NCBI RefSeq assembly: GCF_014898055.3
Contig: NW_023601212.1
Span: 42,148,329-42,212,328 of the forward strand
Reading direction: 5' to 3'
Origin: Talpa occidentalis
Taxonomy: Eukaryota > Chordata > Mammalia > Eulipotyphla > Talpidae
Length of the DNA: 64,000 nucleotides
The notes under the pieces were generated by a model. It saw only the letters and a program-made list of their open reading frames with translations, was not told the DNA's origin and did not search any database. The position numbers were made by a program, and so were the translations under genes. How positions within the stretch are numbered: position 1 is the first letter of the stretch; each line of letters begins with the position of its first letter. Below, piece after piece: positions 11,991 to 21,892 of the stretch.

Positions 11991-12960
11991 CATCTGTGTT
12001 TGCCATTTTGTTTGTCTTTTTTGTGATTTTATTCCTTGCTTTATTTTGTTCTTCTTGTTCATTCCTCTGTTGGTTTTGGTTTTGTAGAATTTTTTGGAGT
12101 GGGGGTTTAGTTGTAATGAATTTCTGGAGTTTCTTTTTGTCTGAGAAGGTCCATATTTTTTCTTCGTAGAGGAAGAAGAGATTTGCAGGGTAAAATATTC
12201 TTGGTTGGCGTTTGTTGTCTTGAAGTTTGCTGACTATGTTACTCCATTCTCTTCTTGCCCTTAATTTTTCTTCAGAGATTCTGAAGTGAACCTGATTGGT
12301 TTTCCCTGATAAGTTTATCTGCTTCTTCTCCCTTGCCAGTTTCATTATTTTTTCCTTGTCTTGGACTCTTGCAAGATTTACTATTAGGTGTCTTGCTGTA
12401 GTTTTCTTTTCATATGGTAATTGGGAGTGTCTCACTTCTTGAATGTCTATATTCATCTCCTTTTTCATGCTTGGGTATTTTTCCTCAACTATCTCCTTGA
12501 ATAATTTCTCAGTTCCTTTGTCTTTCTCCTCACCTTCTGGAATGTCTATGACTCTTACATTTCCTCTCTTCATGGAGTCTGATAATTGTCTAAGAGTCTC
12601 CTTATACTGCTTCATTTGCACTTCTCTCTCCTTTTCTCTTTTGACTCTTTTTATTTTTGTATCTTCGATAGTACTGATCTGTTCTTCCATTTCATTGATT
12701 CTGTTTTCATTGCTTTTCCCAGAGTTTTTTTTATCTCCTCTAGTAATCTTTTAATCTCTTGAGTTTCTTTTCTTTCCTTTCTTAAGGTCTCAGTTTCAAT
12801 CTTCAGTTCAGTAATTATTAGTCTCAAATCATATTTTTCCTTTTCATTTTCTTTCTGCTTTTTAATCATGATGATCATTAGTTCTCTATCTGATAGGCTG
12901 AGAAGTTCTTCCATGTCATTGTTGAGCTCTGGTGACTGTATTCTTTTTGTGGTGTCTCCT
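11990..12960 (-). pseudogene. L1 A ORF1 remnant, reading into ORF2
   Basis: ORF1p is the L1 RNA-binding chaperone (coiled coil, RRM, C-terminal domain). 12651-12914 encodes a charged coiled-coil stretch. 11932-12690, in another frame, encodes the RRM (VRVIDIPEGEEKDKGTEKLF) and the C-terminal domain (LARVQDKEKIMKLAREKKQ, REWSNIVSKLQ). A frameshift near 12690 separates them. The second frame has no ORF1 stop. It runs through the spacer into the ORF2 start (MANTDANISTLNVNGLNSS) and ends only at the nested L1. Confidence 0.8.
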
Positions 12961-14063
12961 TTTCCAGGCTTGCTTGGTTATTTATATTTTTTTCTTCTCC
13001 CTGTTGTTTGCTTTCTAATTAGTTCTATGCGTTGGGACGTTGTGCCACTGGTGTTGGCGGGCATCTCTTTGGAGTGCTCCTGTAGGGTTGTTGGAAACTG
13101 TTTACCAGACTGAGACCAGCATTGGTAGGCTAAAACTCCACCAGAGTGTTGATGCTGTGTTGTTGGGCACTGGCCCTTTGTTCCCTCCCTCTGAATTTAC
13201 TCAATTCCAACAGGGAATCAGGTAGTTGGGATTTAGTTCTGGTCATGAGGTGGCACCAAAGACCTGTGCTTGCTCTCCTGTGCTTTTTACCAGTGGTTCT
13301 CTGAGTAGTGGTGGTGGGGCATAGGGGAGAACCTCAACACAGGGGCTCTTATTCAAGCAGGGTGCTGTGTCTGCCCTGTGTTCACCAGGTGCTGTGCCTG
13401 CAGTTCTATGGATCCCGCACCCTGAATTCTACACTCTAGGTCTCAGTTCCAGGGCTATCAGATCTAAAACACTGGCTGTCACCCTGTGCAGTGCCCGCTG
13501 CTATGGTGCATCCCATGCCCCAGATCCTGTGCCTGGCTCTCAGTTCCAGGATGGGTTCTTGCTCCATGCCTTATTTCCCTCCGTTTGCTTGGCCCACCCT
13601 CTCTCAGAGTCTGATGGTGTTTTGGGAATACCTGGTTTCCAACTACAGGGTGTTGGTGATTTTTTTTTCTGGTCACTAGTTCGTGCCAGATATCTTTCCT
13701 AGTGTCCTTCCAGAACTGTTTTTTTACAGTGTGTCCAGGGGAACAGAATGGGAGGTGGCTTGGAGCGCCTCAACGGCATGGGGGTGCTGTGTCTGCCCTG
13801 TGCCCACCGTTGTGGGGATCCCACACCCTGAATTTTGTGCCCCGGGTCTCAGTTTCAAAGCCATCAGATCCAGGACGTGGGCTGTGGCCCTGTTCAGTGT
13901 CCTCAGAAATGGCGCCTTTTATACCCAGCTCCAGTGTCTGGGCACCTGGTTTCTGATTACTCAGTGAGGGACATTCACCTAAATGAGGGCTCCCGTGCTT
14001 CTCCCTGCAAGCCTAGGTCACAGGCATGGGGACCTGGGCAGCTGAGGTCTGCATATGCTTTTC
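12961..14063 (-). promoter_or_regulatory. L1 A 5' UTR with two tandem units of about 0.42 kb
   Basis: This G/C-rich region lies upstream of ORF1, where L1 5' UTRs carry the internal promoter. A block starting 'tgtgtctgccctgtg' at about 13366 recurs at about 13788. In both units it is followed by 'ggatccc.caccctgaatt' and 'gtctcagtt', so at least two diverged tandem units are present. The open frames across it (for example 13367-13702 and 13683-13967) are shadows of the UTR. Confidence 0.6.
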
Positions 14064-14119
14064 TTTCATTCTTCTTTTTTTAAAGATAAATTAGAGTGCT
14101 TTTTTAAATTATTAAACAT

Positions 14120-14945
14120 ATTGTTATTTTTTATTTAAATATTTTATTTTATATAATTCTTACATCTTTTTTCATCTTTGCACAATGTATGTATTTTCGT
14201 TTTGGTTATATTCCCCATACAATTGCACTCCCCCCTTATTTTGACTCTAGTCCTTCCTTTCCCCACCCCTCCCTCCCCACCCCACCCACAGTGTGTCTTG
14301 GTTTATAGTTGCTTGTTGATTTTGATTTTTACTTTGTATTGATTAGTCTTTTTCCTGGTCTCTTATTTAGGTTTTCTAAATTCCTGCTATGAGTGAGACC
14401 ATTGGTATTTTTCTTTTTCTTTCTGACTTATTTCACTGAGCATGATCCCGTCTAGCTCCATCCATGTTACTGCAAACTGCATGTGTTTATCTTTTTTGAT
14501 TGCTGAGTAATATTCCATTGTGTATATGTACCACATCTTCTTGATCCAGTCATCTATTTTGGGGCATTTGGGTTGTTTCCATAGCTTAGCTATTGTAAAT
14601 AGTACAGCTATAAACTAGACATAAGACCTGAAACCATAAAATACATAGAAGAAAATATAGGCAAAACACTACATGACATGCACCTCAAAGACATCTTTAC
14701 AGACAAATCACCCAACGCAGTGATAGTGAAGGCAAAGATAAATAGCTGGGACTACATCAAATTAAAGAGCTTCTGCACAGCAAAAGAGACAATAACAAAA
14801 ACAAAGAGAAACCCCACCGACTGGGAGAACATTTTTGCACACAACACTAACAATAAAGGACTGATCGCAAAAATCTGCAAAGAGCTGATGAGACTCAACA
14901 AAAACAAAGAAAACAATCCAGTCAAAAAATGGGCAGAAGAGCTAA
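14120..14945 (-). mobile_element. Twin-primed L1 fragment (5' part inverted)
   Basis: 14120-14615 is an L1 3' end in minus orientation. At about 14616 the sequence switches to plus-strand ORF2 (14618-14945, [17 protein letters not shown] through VKKWAEELK). An inversion of the 5' part of a truncated L1 is the standard outcome of twin priming. Confidence 0.8.
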
Positions 14946-15106
14946 AATGAAACTTCTCTTTTTTGTTAAAATGCTATTGTTAAAATGCTATTGCCATGGA
15001 TCTAACATGATGAAGCACAGTGGATGGACAAAATCCATCTGCACAAAAGGCAACATATTAAATGGTTTTGAATCACGTTTCCCTTGCTAGCACTAAAAAA
15101 AAGACT

Positions 15107-15675
15107 TATTTTTATTTTTTTTTATTTTTATATTCCCCATACAATTGCACCCCCCTTATTTTGACCCCAAGCCCTCCTTTCCCCGACCCCCCATAGTGTG
15201 TCTCTTGTTCATAGTTTTTGTTGATTTTGATTTTTTCTTTCTTATAGTTATTTTTTTTCCTATTCCTTATTTAGGTTTTCTAGATTCCTCTATGAGTGAG
15301 ACCATATGGTATTTTTCTTTTCCTTTCTGGCTTATTTCACTGAGCATGATTCCTTCCAGCTCCATCCATGTTGCTGCAAATTGCATGAGTTTATCTTTTT
15401 GATTGCTGAGTAATATTTTATTGTGTATATGTACCACATATGTATATGTATCTTCATATGGAGCCACCAAAAACCCTGAATAGCCAAAACCCTCCTGAAA
15501 AAAAAAAAGAAGGGAATGGAGGCATCACTCTCCCAGATTTCAAACTATTCAACAAACCATAATAATCAAAACTGCATGGTATTGGAACAATAACAGACAC
15601 ACAGACCAATGGAACTGAATGGAAAACCCAGAAATAAACCCATAGATTTATGGTCAACTAATCTTTGAGAAAGCC
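15107..15675 (-). mobile_element. Second L1 fragment with inverted 5' part
   Basis: 15107-15440 is an L1 3' UTR and ORF2 end in minus orientation. 15445-15675 is ORF2 in plus orientation (the [12 protein letters not shown] region through TAWYWN to the region before [11 protein letters not shown]). The plus segment abuts the right copy of the 12-base flanking repeat. Confidence 0.75.
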
Positions 15676-16794
15676 ACATATGCTTTTCAAGCATGCCGCT
15701 TTTCCACACAAGCTTACTGGATGGCTTTGGGCTGTTTGTAGGTCTCCTTGGAGTCTTTGTTTTTCTCTAATGGTACCTGGAGCTGTTTGCTCACCTCCAT
15801 GATGATTCCTGCATGGTTCTCCACAGTTCCAGTTCACAGGATGCGGTGGCTGAAATAGTTCCTTTCCACTCACAGTCCCGCTTGATGTATAGTTTGTTCT
15901 TGTTGGCTGTTTTTGGTTTTTTTTTCCTCCTTTCTGTTGGTTGGAGAGTGCCAACTTTGTGGGTGGGGGAGGGTAGCAGGGTTCTGAGCATTCCTCCCTT
16001 CTAGTCCTCTTTTATCGCAACTTTCTTCTTCGGGCAGCTTGCCAGAGTTTCCCTTTTATCTTCCATGTCCCAATTCTCACAGGGACCTGCTGCTTTTCCT
16101 CCCTATTAACTTTTTTATTTTTTATGGGAAGTCTTACTTGCAGCGTTTCCTCACCACCATGTTGATCTCCATTTCTAATAACTCTGAATTTTCTTTTCAT
16201 TCAGTTAGCGATTCTTTTGATTTACATATAATAACTCATTTTCAATCAAACCTGGACATTTGCAAATCATGTTTGAGATTCTGAATCTTATTTCAGGTTA
16301 GCTGAATTTCAGGTTAGCTGACTTTCTCTAACACTGTCTTTTCCTTGGTGGGGCAAGGGGAGGTGTTGCCCCCTGTCTGCGGGGGAGGTAGAAGTCTGGT
16401 CCCAATTCAGCATCAAAGTCATTTAATTTGGGATGCCTTGTTATGCTGAAGGGCACCTCAGATCCCTATGTAGTCCCCACTGAACTGTGGAAGGGTTAGC
16501 TTTAATGCTGTCATTCACTAGGCTCTCTGAAACCACCACAATTTGGGAGAGGGTAAGTCATTATTGCTGAATGGGGCATAGAAATCCAACACCACATTGA
16601 TTCTGAGTATTGGCTCCTTAGAGATCTTTTCACACTTCTGTAGGCATCTTGTTACCATCTCACAAAAAGGAAAGTAGGCTTCTACCTGATCTTATCTGCA
16701 TGGATGGAGTGGAGACACTCCTTTTTTACCTTTTTATTACTTTAAGTATTACTTTACTCCTTTATTCACTGTTGTTTGGTTGCAATTAAGTGAC

Positions 16795-17025
16795 TGCTAT
16801 GCATTGAATATTTGTGTCCCCCTCCTAATTCATATGTTGAACTGTAATACCCAATGTGATAATATTTGGAGGTGGAATCTTTTGGAGGTAACTTCATTGG
16901 AACCCTTGTGAATGGACTGCCACCATCATCAAGAGACACTGGAGAACTTTCTCTCTCTGACCCTGTGAGAACAAAGCAGGAGGACATTATCTATGACCAG
17001 AAAGGGTCCTCTCCAGAACCCAGAC
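16795..17025 (+). mobile_element. MaLR-type LTR remnant (MST/MLT1-like)
   Basis: It begins 'tgctatgcattgaatatttg' and continues with 'gtccccctcctaattcatatg', 'cccaatgtgataatatttgg' and 'ggaggtggaatcttttgg', the recognisable head of MaLR LTRs. It is truncated at the 3' side. Subfamily naming is from memory and uncertain. Confidence 0.6.
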
Positions 17026-17140
17026 ATATTGGCAACCAGTAGCAAACATCTTTAACAAATACACATTGGTTATGTCATCCAATCTACAATATTTTATGAC
17101 AATATATGCTATGGAGTTGTTTCTATTTAAAAAATTTCAA

Positions 17141-17605
17141 ATAACTCTGGATAAAGAAAATGTGGTATATGGATACAATGAAATACTAAATACAATTCAG
17201 GTATAAAAAAAGATGGACTCATGCCATTTGTGAGAACATGGATGGAACTAGAAGTGATTATGCTAAATGAAATGTCAGAAAGTGAGAGACAAATACTGGA
17301 TTATTTCATTCACATGTGTAATATAGAGAAGCAAGCAAAGTAAAAGACAAAACCAAACAAAATCAAGCAATAGAACTCTGACTGTCAACTAGAACTCAAC
17401 TTGAGTTGAAACTACTAGTGAGGTGAGGAGGAGTTGGGGATCACAAAGAAAGAGGGTTTCCAATGGATGTTGGTGGAGGATTATCAGCATTTTGGTGATG
17501 AACATGGTGTGATTACAAAGACCTGTAGCAATGTAAGTCTGTAACCCTAAAATACATATAGTGCTACACACCAGTATTACCTCAATAAATATAATTTTTA
17601 ATTTC
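17141..17605 (+). mobile_element. Old L1 3' end
   Basis: A degraded ORF2 end and 3' UTR: 'gaaatactaaatac', 'gagaacatggatggaact', 'ctaaatgaaatgtcagaaag' and a terminal 'cctcaataaatataat'. The ORF on the opposite strand (17389-17706) is a shadow. Confidence 0.65.
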
Positions 17606-18631
17606 TCAGATAACTTCTTTGGTTTTATTTTAGTTATATTTTCACATGATACACATTTAATTAAAATATTATTTTTCTCAGCTAACATCATTTTTCTGAC
17701 ATTCATGTATATACCATAGTATTTTGCTTATTCCACTTAACATTTGTGTCAATAAATTTGTGGTATTTTGTTACAGATGCACTAGAAAACTGACAACAAA
17801 TAAACTATTCATTTAAATTAAAACATAAATATGTAACATCACAAAAATGAAAATTTAGATGCATTAACTTGGTAGACGAGTGGTAAGAAACAAATATTGC
17901 AAACTAGTTAGCTGGCTTGTGCTATGCCAAGGAAGATAATTTGGAAATACTATCCCCTGTGATAACTTTAAAGCATATCATATGTCAATTAACATCTATT
18001 TGCAGAAGTGATTGAAAAGAGCAAGATGTTACTGAAGTTGGCTGTTCTTTGTGCTCATCTCAAGGACTTACAAGAAAGTCTTTAAAAAGTGATGAGTCAG
18101 AAACATGACATTATTTCAAAAGACGACAGCCTCCTTTCTCCCCCAAAGAGTATAAATAAGGCTTTACCTTCTGCTCAAGACTATTGTTTCACATCATAGT
18201 GACAACGACAAATATAGTGTAGTGCAAGGAGTTGCACTGAAAATTAAATTGAAACAAATTAAATTAAACCATTTAAAGAATCTGTGTAGAAAAGAACATT
18301 GAGTGTGATTCCAAGCAACAGAAGGACAAGAATCTGAAACTTAACACAAGTGGAACATAAACCCGGGTCTCTGGTTTTCAAGGCACTTCCTATTAACCAC
18401 TATAAGTTCCTAAGATTTCAGTGTGAATACCATAATGTCAGGGATTTTCTTTGTTCTCTGCATACTCAGCACTTATATAAGTTATTGAAATGTAAAAGAT
18501 TCTTAATGAAAAGCTATTGGAAGAATGAGGTAAAAAAAATTAGTGAATTGAGTACAATATGAAATAAGTAATAACCAAGATTAGGATTGTGCCAGTTTCA
18601 GTACTTGGACACAGACATCCCCATGTTGTGG
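17606..18631. other. Non-repetitive 3' flank of the OR gene
   Basis: A/T-rich DNA downstream of the minus-strand OR coding exon. I see no conserved frame, repeat or structured RNA. It may include OR 3' UTR, but no polyadenylation site can be assigned with confidence. Confidence 0.4.
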
Positions 18632-19579
18632 TCAAGGAGTAAAAGCTGGCTTCCTACTGATGAGGGCCCCCAAGGCCCCCTTCATGTTACTGTTGCGGAA
18701 AGTGTAGATAAAGGGGTTCAGCATGGGAGTGACCACGGTGTACATCACTGCAGCAGCTGTGTCCTTCTGGACCGTGTGAGAGGATGTGGGGTTGAAATAA
18801 ACCCCAATGAGTGTCCCATAGAACAAGGACACCACAGAGAGATGAGAGCCACAGGTAGAGAAAGACTTCTGCTTGCCTTTTGTTGACGGGATCCTCATCA
18901 CAGCAGCAAAGATAAGCATGTAGGAGACCAGGATGCCCACAAAAGGGATAATGACAGGCAGTGAGCCCATACTGAACAGCACTGTATTGTTTATAAAGGT
19001 GTCAGAGCAGGCCAGCTTCAGCAGAGGGCTGAGGTCACAGAAGAAATGGTGAATCTGGTTGTGATTGCAGAATGAAAGCCGGGTCAGTAATAATGTCTGG
19101 GTTAAGGCATTTCCAAAGGATGTGGTCCAGGATGCTGCCACTAGGAGGATACACAGCTGTGGTGTCATGGACATGGCATAGTGCAGAGGATGACAGATGG
19201 CAGCATAGCGGTCATAGGCCATTGCACCTAGTAGGAAGCAGTCTATGGCACCAAGCCACATGAAAAAGAAAGTCTGTGTCAGGCACCCAGCATAAGGGAT
19301 TCCTTTGTGTCCTGTTACATGGTTGACCAGCATCTTGGGGATGGTGGTGGTAGTGAAGCAAATGTCCACAAAGGCCAGGTTGGCCAGGAAGAAGTACATG
19401 GGGTTATGAAGGCGAGCGTCTGTGGTGATGGCCAGGATGATGAGCAGGTTCCCCAGTCCCGTGACTAGGTACATGCTCAAGAAGAGTACAAACAGTAGCT
19501 GTTGTTGCTTGGGGTCCTCTGAGATACCCAGTAGGATGAATTCAGACACCAGGGTGAGGTTTCTCCCCTCTTTGGCCAT
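18632..19579 (-). CDS. Class II olfactory receptor, family 1-like, intact
   Basis: A 315-codon single-exon GPCR of normal OR length. Odorant receptors sit in the ciliary membrane of olfactory neurons and signal through Golf and adenylyl cyclase. Visible features are an N-glycosylation sequon NLT at residues 7-9, TM1 GN at 43-44 and [14 protein letters not shown] at 57-70. C99 and C181 form the expected disulfide pair. MAYDRYAAICHP lies at 120-131, SY at 219-220, [10 protein letters not shown] at 238-247 and [12 protein letters not shown] at 285-296. Position 126 is Ala where most ORs have Val (DRYVA). The start is chosen because ATG sits one base after a good splice acceptor. The sequence resembles OR family 1; I do not assign a subfamily. 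A copy with frameshifts lies at 40574-41518. Confidence 0.95.
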   Translation of the reverse strand: MAKEGRNLTLVSEFILLGISEDPKQQQLLFVLFLSMYLVTGLGNLLIILAITTDARLHNPMYFFLANLAFVDICFTTTTIPKMLVNHVTGHKGIPYAGCLTQTFFFMWLGAIDCFLLGAMAYDRYAAICHPLHYAMSMTPQLCILLVAASWTTSFGNALTQTLLLTRLSFCNHNQIHHFFCDLSPLLKLACSDTFINNTVLFSMGSLPVIIPFVGILVSYMLIFAAVMRIPSTKGKQKSFSTCGSHLSVVSLFYGTLIGVYFNPTSSHTVQKDTAAAVMYTVVTPMLNPFIYTFRNSNMKGALGALISRKPAFTP

Positions 19580-19605
19580 CCTGGGTCAAAGAGAAAGGAT
19601 GTAGA
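19580..19605 (-). promoter_or_regulatory. Likely splice acceptor just upstream of the OR ATG
   Basis: Read on the minus strand, a pyrimidine-rich tract (atcctttctctttgaccc) ends in AG, then one G, then the ATG. OR genes commonly have non-coding 5' exons spliced to a single coding exon, so this is a plausible 3' splice site. The donor and promoter are not identified. Confidence 0.55.
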
Positions 19606-20046
19606 GCAGCTGTCCCTGTTTCTAACAAGACAAGCCTCTGCCATAAACCTGGATCTCATCCCACTGGTTAGTTCACACTTACCATTTCCTCTGACTCTGT
19701 TTGGAAATGAGATTCCTCTATCCATTTTCTATATTATTTCCACCACTGAACACAACATTCATTATACTCAGTCCATCTGCAGGATAACCTTGCAGTTTGA
19801 TGGACATCTCTCAAGCACACTGACTATCAACTCCACCCCCTTTATTTCTGTGCCCCAGGGCTTCACCTCCCCACAGGAGCAGGCTCAGCCTGCACACAGA
19901 GTACTTGGACAAGCACGGGAGTTGATACCCCTAGCATTCATTTCTGGTTTCAGGTAAAGAGGGCTTGTTGCATGAATATCCCAACTTCATTACCCTGAGA
20001 GAGGCAGTTCTGGAGCATTTCTACGGTGTCTCAAGGATCATGGAGT
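19606..20046. other. OR 5' flank or intron
   Basis: About 440 bases of ordinary non-repetitive sequence between the OR coding exon and a solo LTR. I see no recognisable repeat and no clear TATA or exon. Confidence 0.4.
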
Positions 20047-20793
20047 TGCTAGGGGGAAAGGATGTCCTGCGCAAACTCCATACAGGCTTTGTGGACTCCA
20101 CCCCCACTCCATCAAGACACTGGGAACTACAAATTCCATGATCCCCAAAGAGAGAGTTGCAAAGACCTGAGGGCAGAGTTAAGCAGCCATTTTCTCTGTG
20201 AATATAATCAGCCATATGAGTGGGGTCTCTCTCTCCTGGCGCTCTCTCTTGGCCAGGCAGCGTTTGGTCTTGGCGGGTCATTTGGGATTCCAGGTCGGTG
20301 GAATGGGCAGGACACATTTAAGAATGTATCTTCCTGGGCCTCCCAGTGGCGCGGCGGTTGAGCTCTGGGTTGCGAGGCTGCCCGCAGCCTCTGCAGCGCT
20401 GGTTTGATCCTCGACTCCTCCCCGGCCACCGGCGGAGGGTCCCACATGGCGCGCAGACCTCTCCTGCCGCCCGCTGCTCCCCTCAGCAGTGTACTTCGGT
20501 CCTTCTGCCTGCTCTCCTCCCCGCTCTGGCTCTGGTGAATTCTCTCACCCTCTCGCGCTTCTGACTGTACCCAGTGCTTGTATAAATAAATAAAAATAAA
20601 TAAATAAATCTTTAAAAAAAAAAAAAAGAATGTATCTTCCTCTGTTTCTCCCTTAGTTATTCATTTCCTCCTTCCTTGTAAATAAGCCTTTGATTAACCT
20701 TTTGTGTGTGCCTGCAGTTTAAGTCCCTTTTAAGCATGCGGGTGAGGACCCACAGACGGGCAACCCATTTTATATCAGGGTTGCTCTGTAACA
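20047..20793 (+). mobile_element. Solo LTR, same family as 1176-1647, containing a SINE
   Basis: It starts TGCTAGGGGG and ends CTGTAACA, with a 4-base target duplication GAGT at 20043-20046 and 20794-20797. Without the SINE and one copy of the SINE's target duplication it is about 440 bases, close to the 472 of its relative. It lies about 470 bp upstream of the OR start, with its sense direction pointing away from the OR. Confidence 0.85.
20336..20625 (+). mobile_element. tRNA-derived SINE nested in the solo LTR
   Basis: The head carries a box A-like 'gtggcgcggcggttgag' (20346-20362) and a box B-like 'ggtttgatcc' (20401-20410). The body is unrelated to tRNA, and the tail is AAATA-rich with a poly-A end. 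A 16-base target duplication aagaatgtatcttcct lies at 20320-20335 and 20626-20641. It is nearly identical to the SINE at 56642-56914, so the family was active recently. Confidence 0.9.
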
Positions 20794-20805
20794 GAGTGAT
20801 CACAC

Positions 20806-21165
20806 TGAAAGTTCGATGTAGGGGCCAGAAATGAGAAAGCCCACATAGAAAAAAACAAGATGGCCCTGACACCAGTACCACTGATACCAAACCAAAACTG
20901 AAGCCATAAACAGGAGAAAAACAACTCAGCTCCACGAAAAACAACTTTGTTCTGCCTAAACCTGTTTCCCCCCCCCCCCCCCCCGCCAACCCAGTTTTCC
21001 TGCCTAATCTCTCCTCACCCTATAAAAGGACATCTCCCCCCACCCAGGGCGTGACTTCTCCAACTCCCCGTGGGGGTCGGCGAATCTCAGCCAGGCACAC
21101 AATAAAGTTTCTGCCTGTTAGAAACTGGCCTGGCTCTCTTTCTCTTTACTGTGCCAAGCCTTTCA
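20806..21165 (+). mobile_element. Second solo LTR, 360 bp, with TATA box and poly-A signal
   Basis: The ends are perfect inverted hexamers, TGAAAG...CTTTCA, flanked by the 5-base repeat CACAC (20801-20805 and 21166-21170). A TATAAAAG lies at 21021-21028 and AATAAA at 21101-21106, giving a U3-R-U5 layout. A poly-C run near 20968-20985 differs between the two large copies. It is 12 bases from the preceding solo LTR. No coding region is present. Confidence 0.85.
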
Positions 21166-21170
21166 CACAC

Positions 21171-21892
21171 CTCACTTGCCCCAAGTGAGAATTGATTATT
21201 TACAATAATACTTATACAAACATTCATAGAATCCCCTGGGATTATCACTTAAATAAACTATTTGCATCAAATACATGACCCAGCACCTTTGTGGAGAGAT
21301 TCAATACAAGACTGAAGGACTCCAAAATTATTTCCATCTTTTAAAGATTCCTTCTTCATCCCAAATACCCTTCCAGACAGTCATCTATCTTTCTAAATTG
21401 TTCCTCTCCATTCTTTGAAAACATTGCCTGTACTTGCATGTCAAGAGCAACTGTGATATCTTATTGTTAGTACAAGTCTAGGATAAAGTCCATGTAGACC
21501 TGTGTAATTGTCCTATTGATAAAATCTGGAAATGTTTGAAAAATGCTGGGAAATAACTTTTAGCACTTTCCAAGAATATTTATGCTAATTAGCAATAAAA
21601 ATTAAAATTAAACAAAAAATTTCAAATTGATGAATACTACGAAGAGATTTGCTGTATCAATGACCTCAGACATTTTGTGAAGCATTTTGCCCTTAGGCCC
21701 CGCCAACTTGGTTTTGTTCTGGACAATTCTCTGTTCTCTGGAAGAGGTGCCTGCTCAACTTAACATCACAGTTTGAACTTCTTTAAGTAAATATTTGTGT
21801 TGATTTTTGTTGTTTGTGCATTGTATTTGTAGGGTAATTGTATGTGATGTTTTGATAATTATCAATTCATTTGTTTATAATATAACATTAAG
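21171..21892. other. Intergenic DNA
   Basis: A/T-rich sequence between the second solo LTR and the 5' end of L1 C. I see no coding region, RNA or clear repeat. Confidence 0.4.

Larger units (their letters stand above)
14064..15676. mobile_element. Inserted block of rearranged L1 pieces in the L1 A 5' UTR
   Basis: The 12-base repeat catatgcttttc flanks the block at 14052-14063 and 15677-15688. Removing the block makes the L1 A 5' UTR continuous. It contains two inverted-junction L1 fragments (14120-14945 and 15107-15675) separated by about 160 bases. That spacer is not recognisable L1 and includes a 14-bp tandem pair (gttaaaatgctatt at 14965-14978 and 14979-14992). About 50 non-L1 bases precede the first L1 3' end, possibly transduced sequence. 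Confidence 0.7.
7740..16170 (-). mobile_element. Full-length L1 'A', interrupted by two later insertions
   Basis: In minus sense the element begins at 16170 with the 5' end 'ggagatcaacatgg'. It continues as 5' UTR to 15677, then is interrupted by an inserted block at 14064-15676. It resumes with 5' UTR (14063 to about 12960), ORF1 (about 12960-12030), ORF2 (about 12010-7930, interrupted at 11672-11944) and a 3' UTR with A-tail near 7740. Stops and frame changes interrupt ORF1 and most of ORF2, so the element is dead. Its 5' UTR is also where the duplicated block begins (15685). Confidence 0.85.

Noticed and set aside
13367..13967. Overlapping Pro/Gly/Cys-rich frames
   Set aside because: They are antisense frames of the G/C-rich L1 5' UTR. 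They change frame between the tandem units and are not conserved.
17389..17706. 105-codon minus-strand frame repeated at 39331-39648
   Set aside because: It is identical only because of the large duplication and sits antisense to an old L1 3' end.
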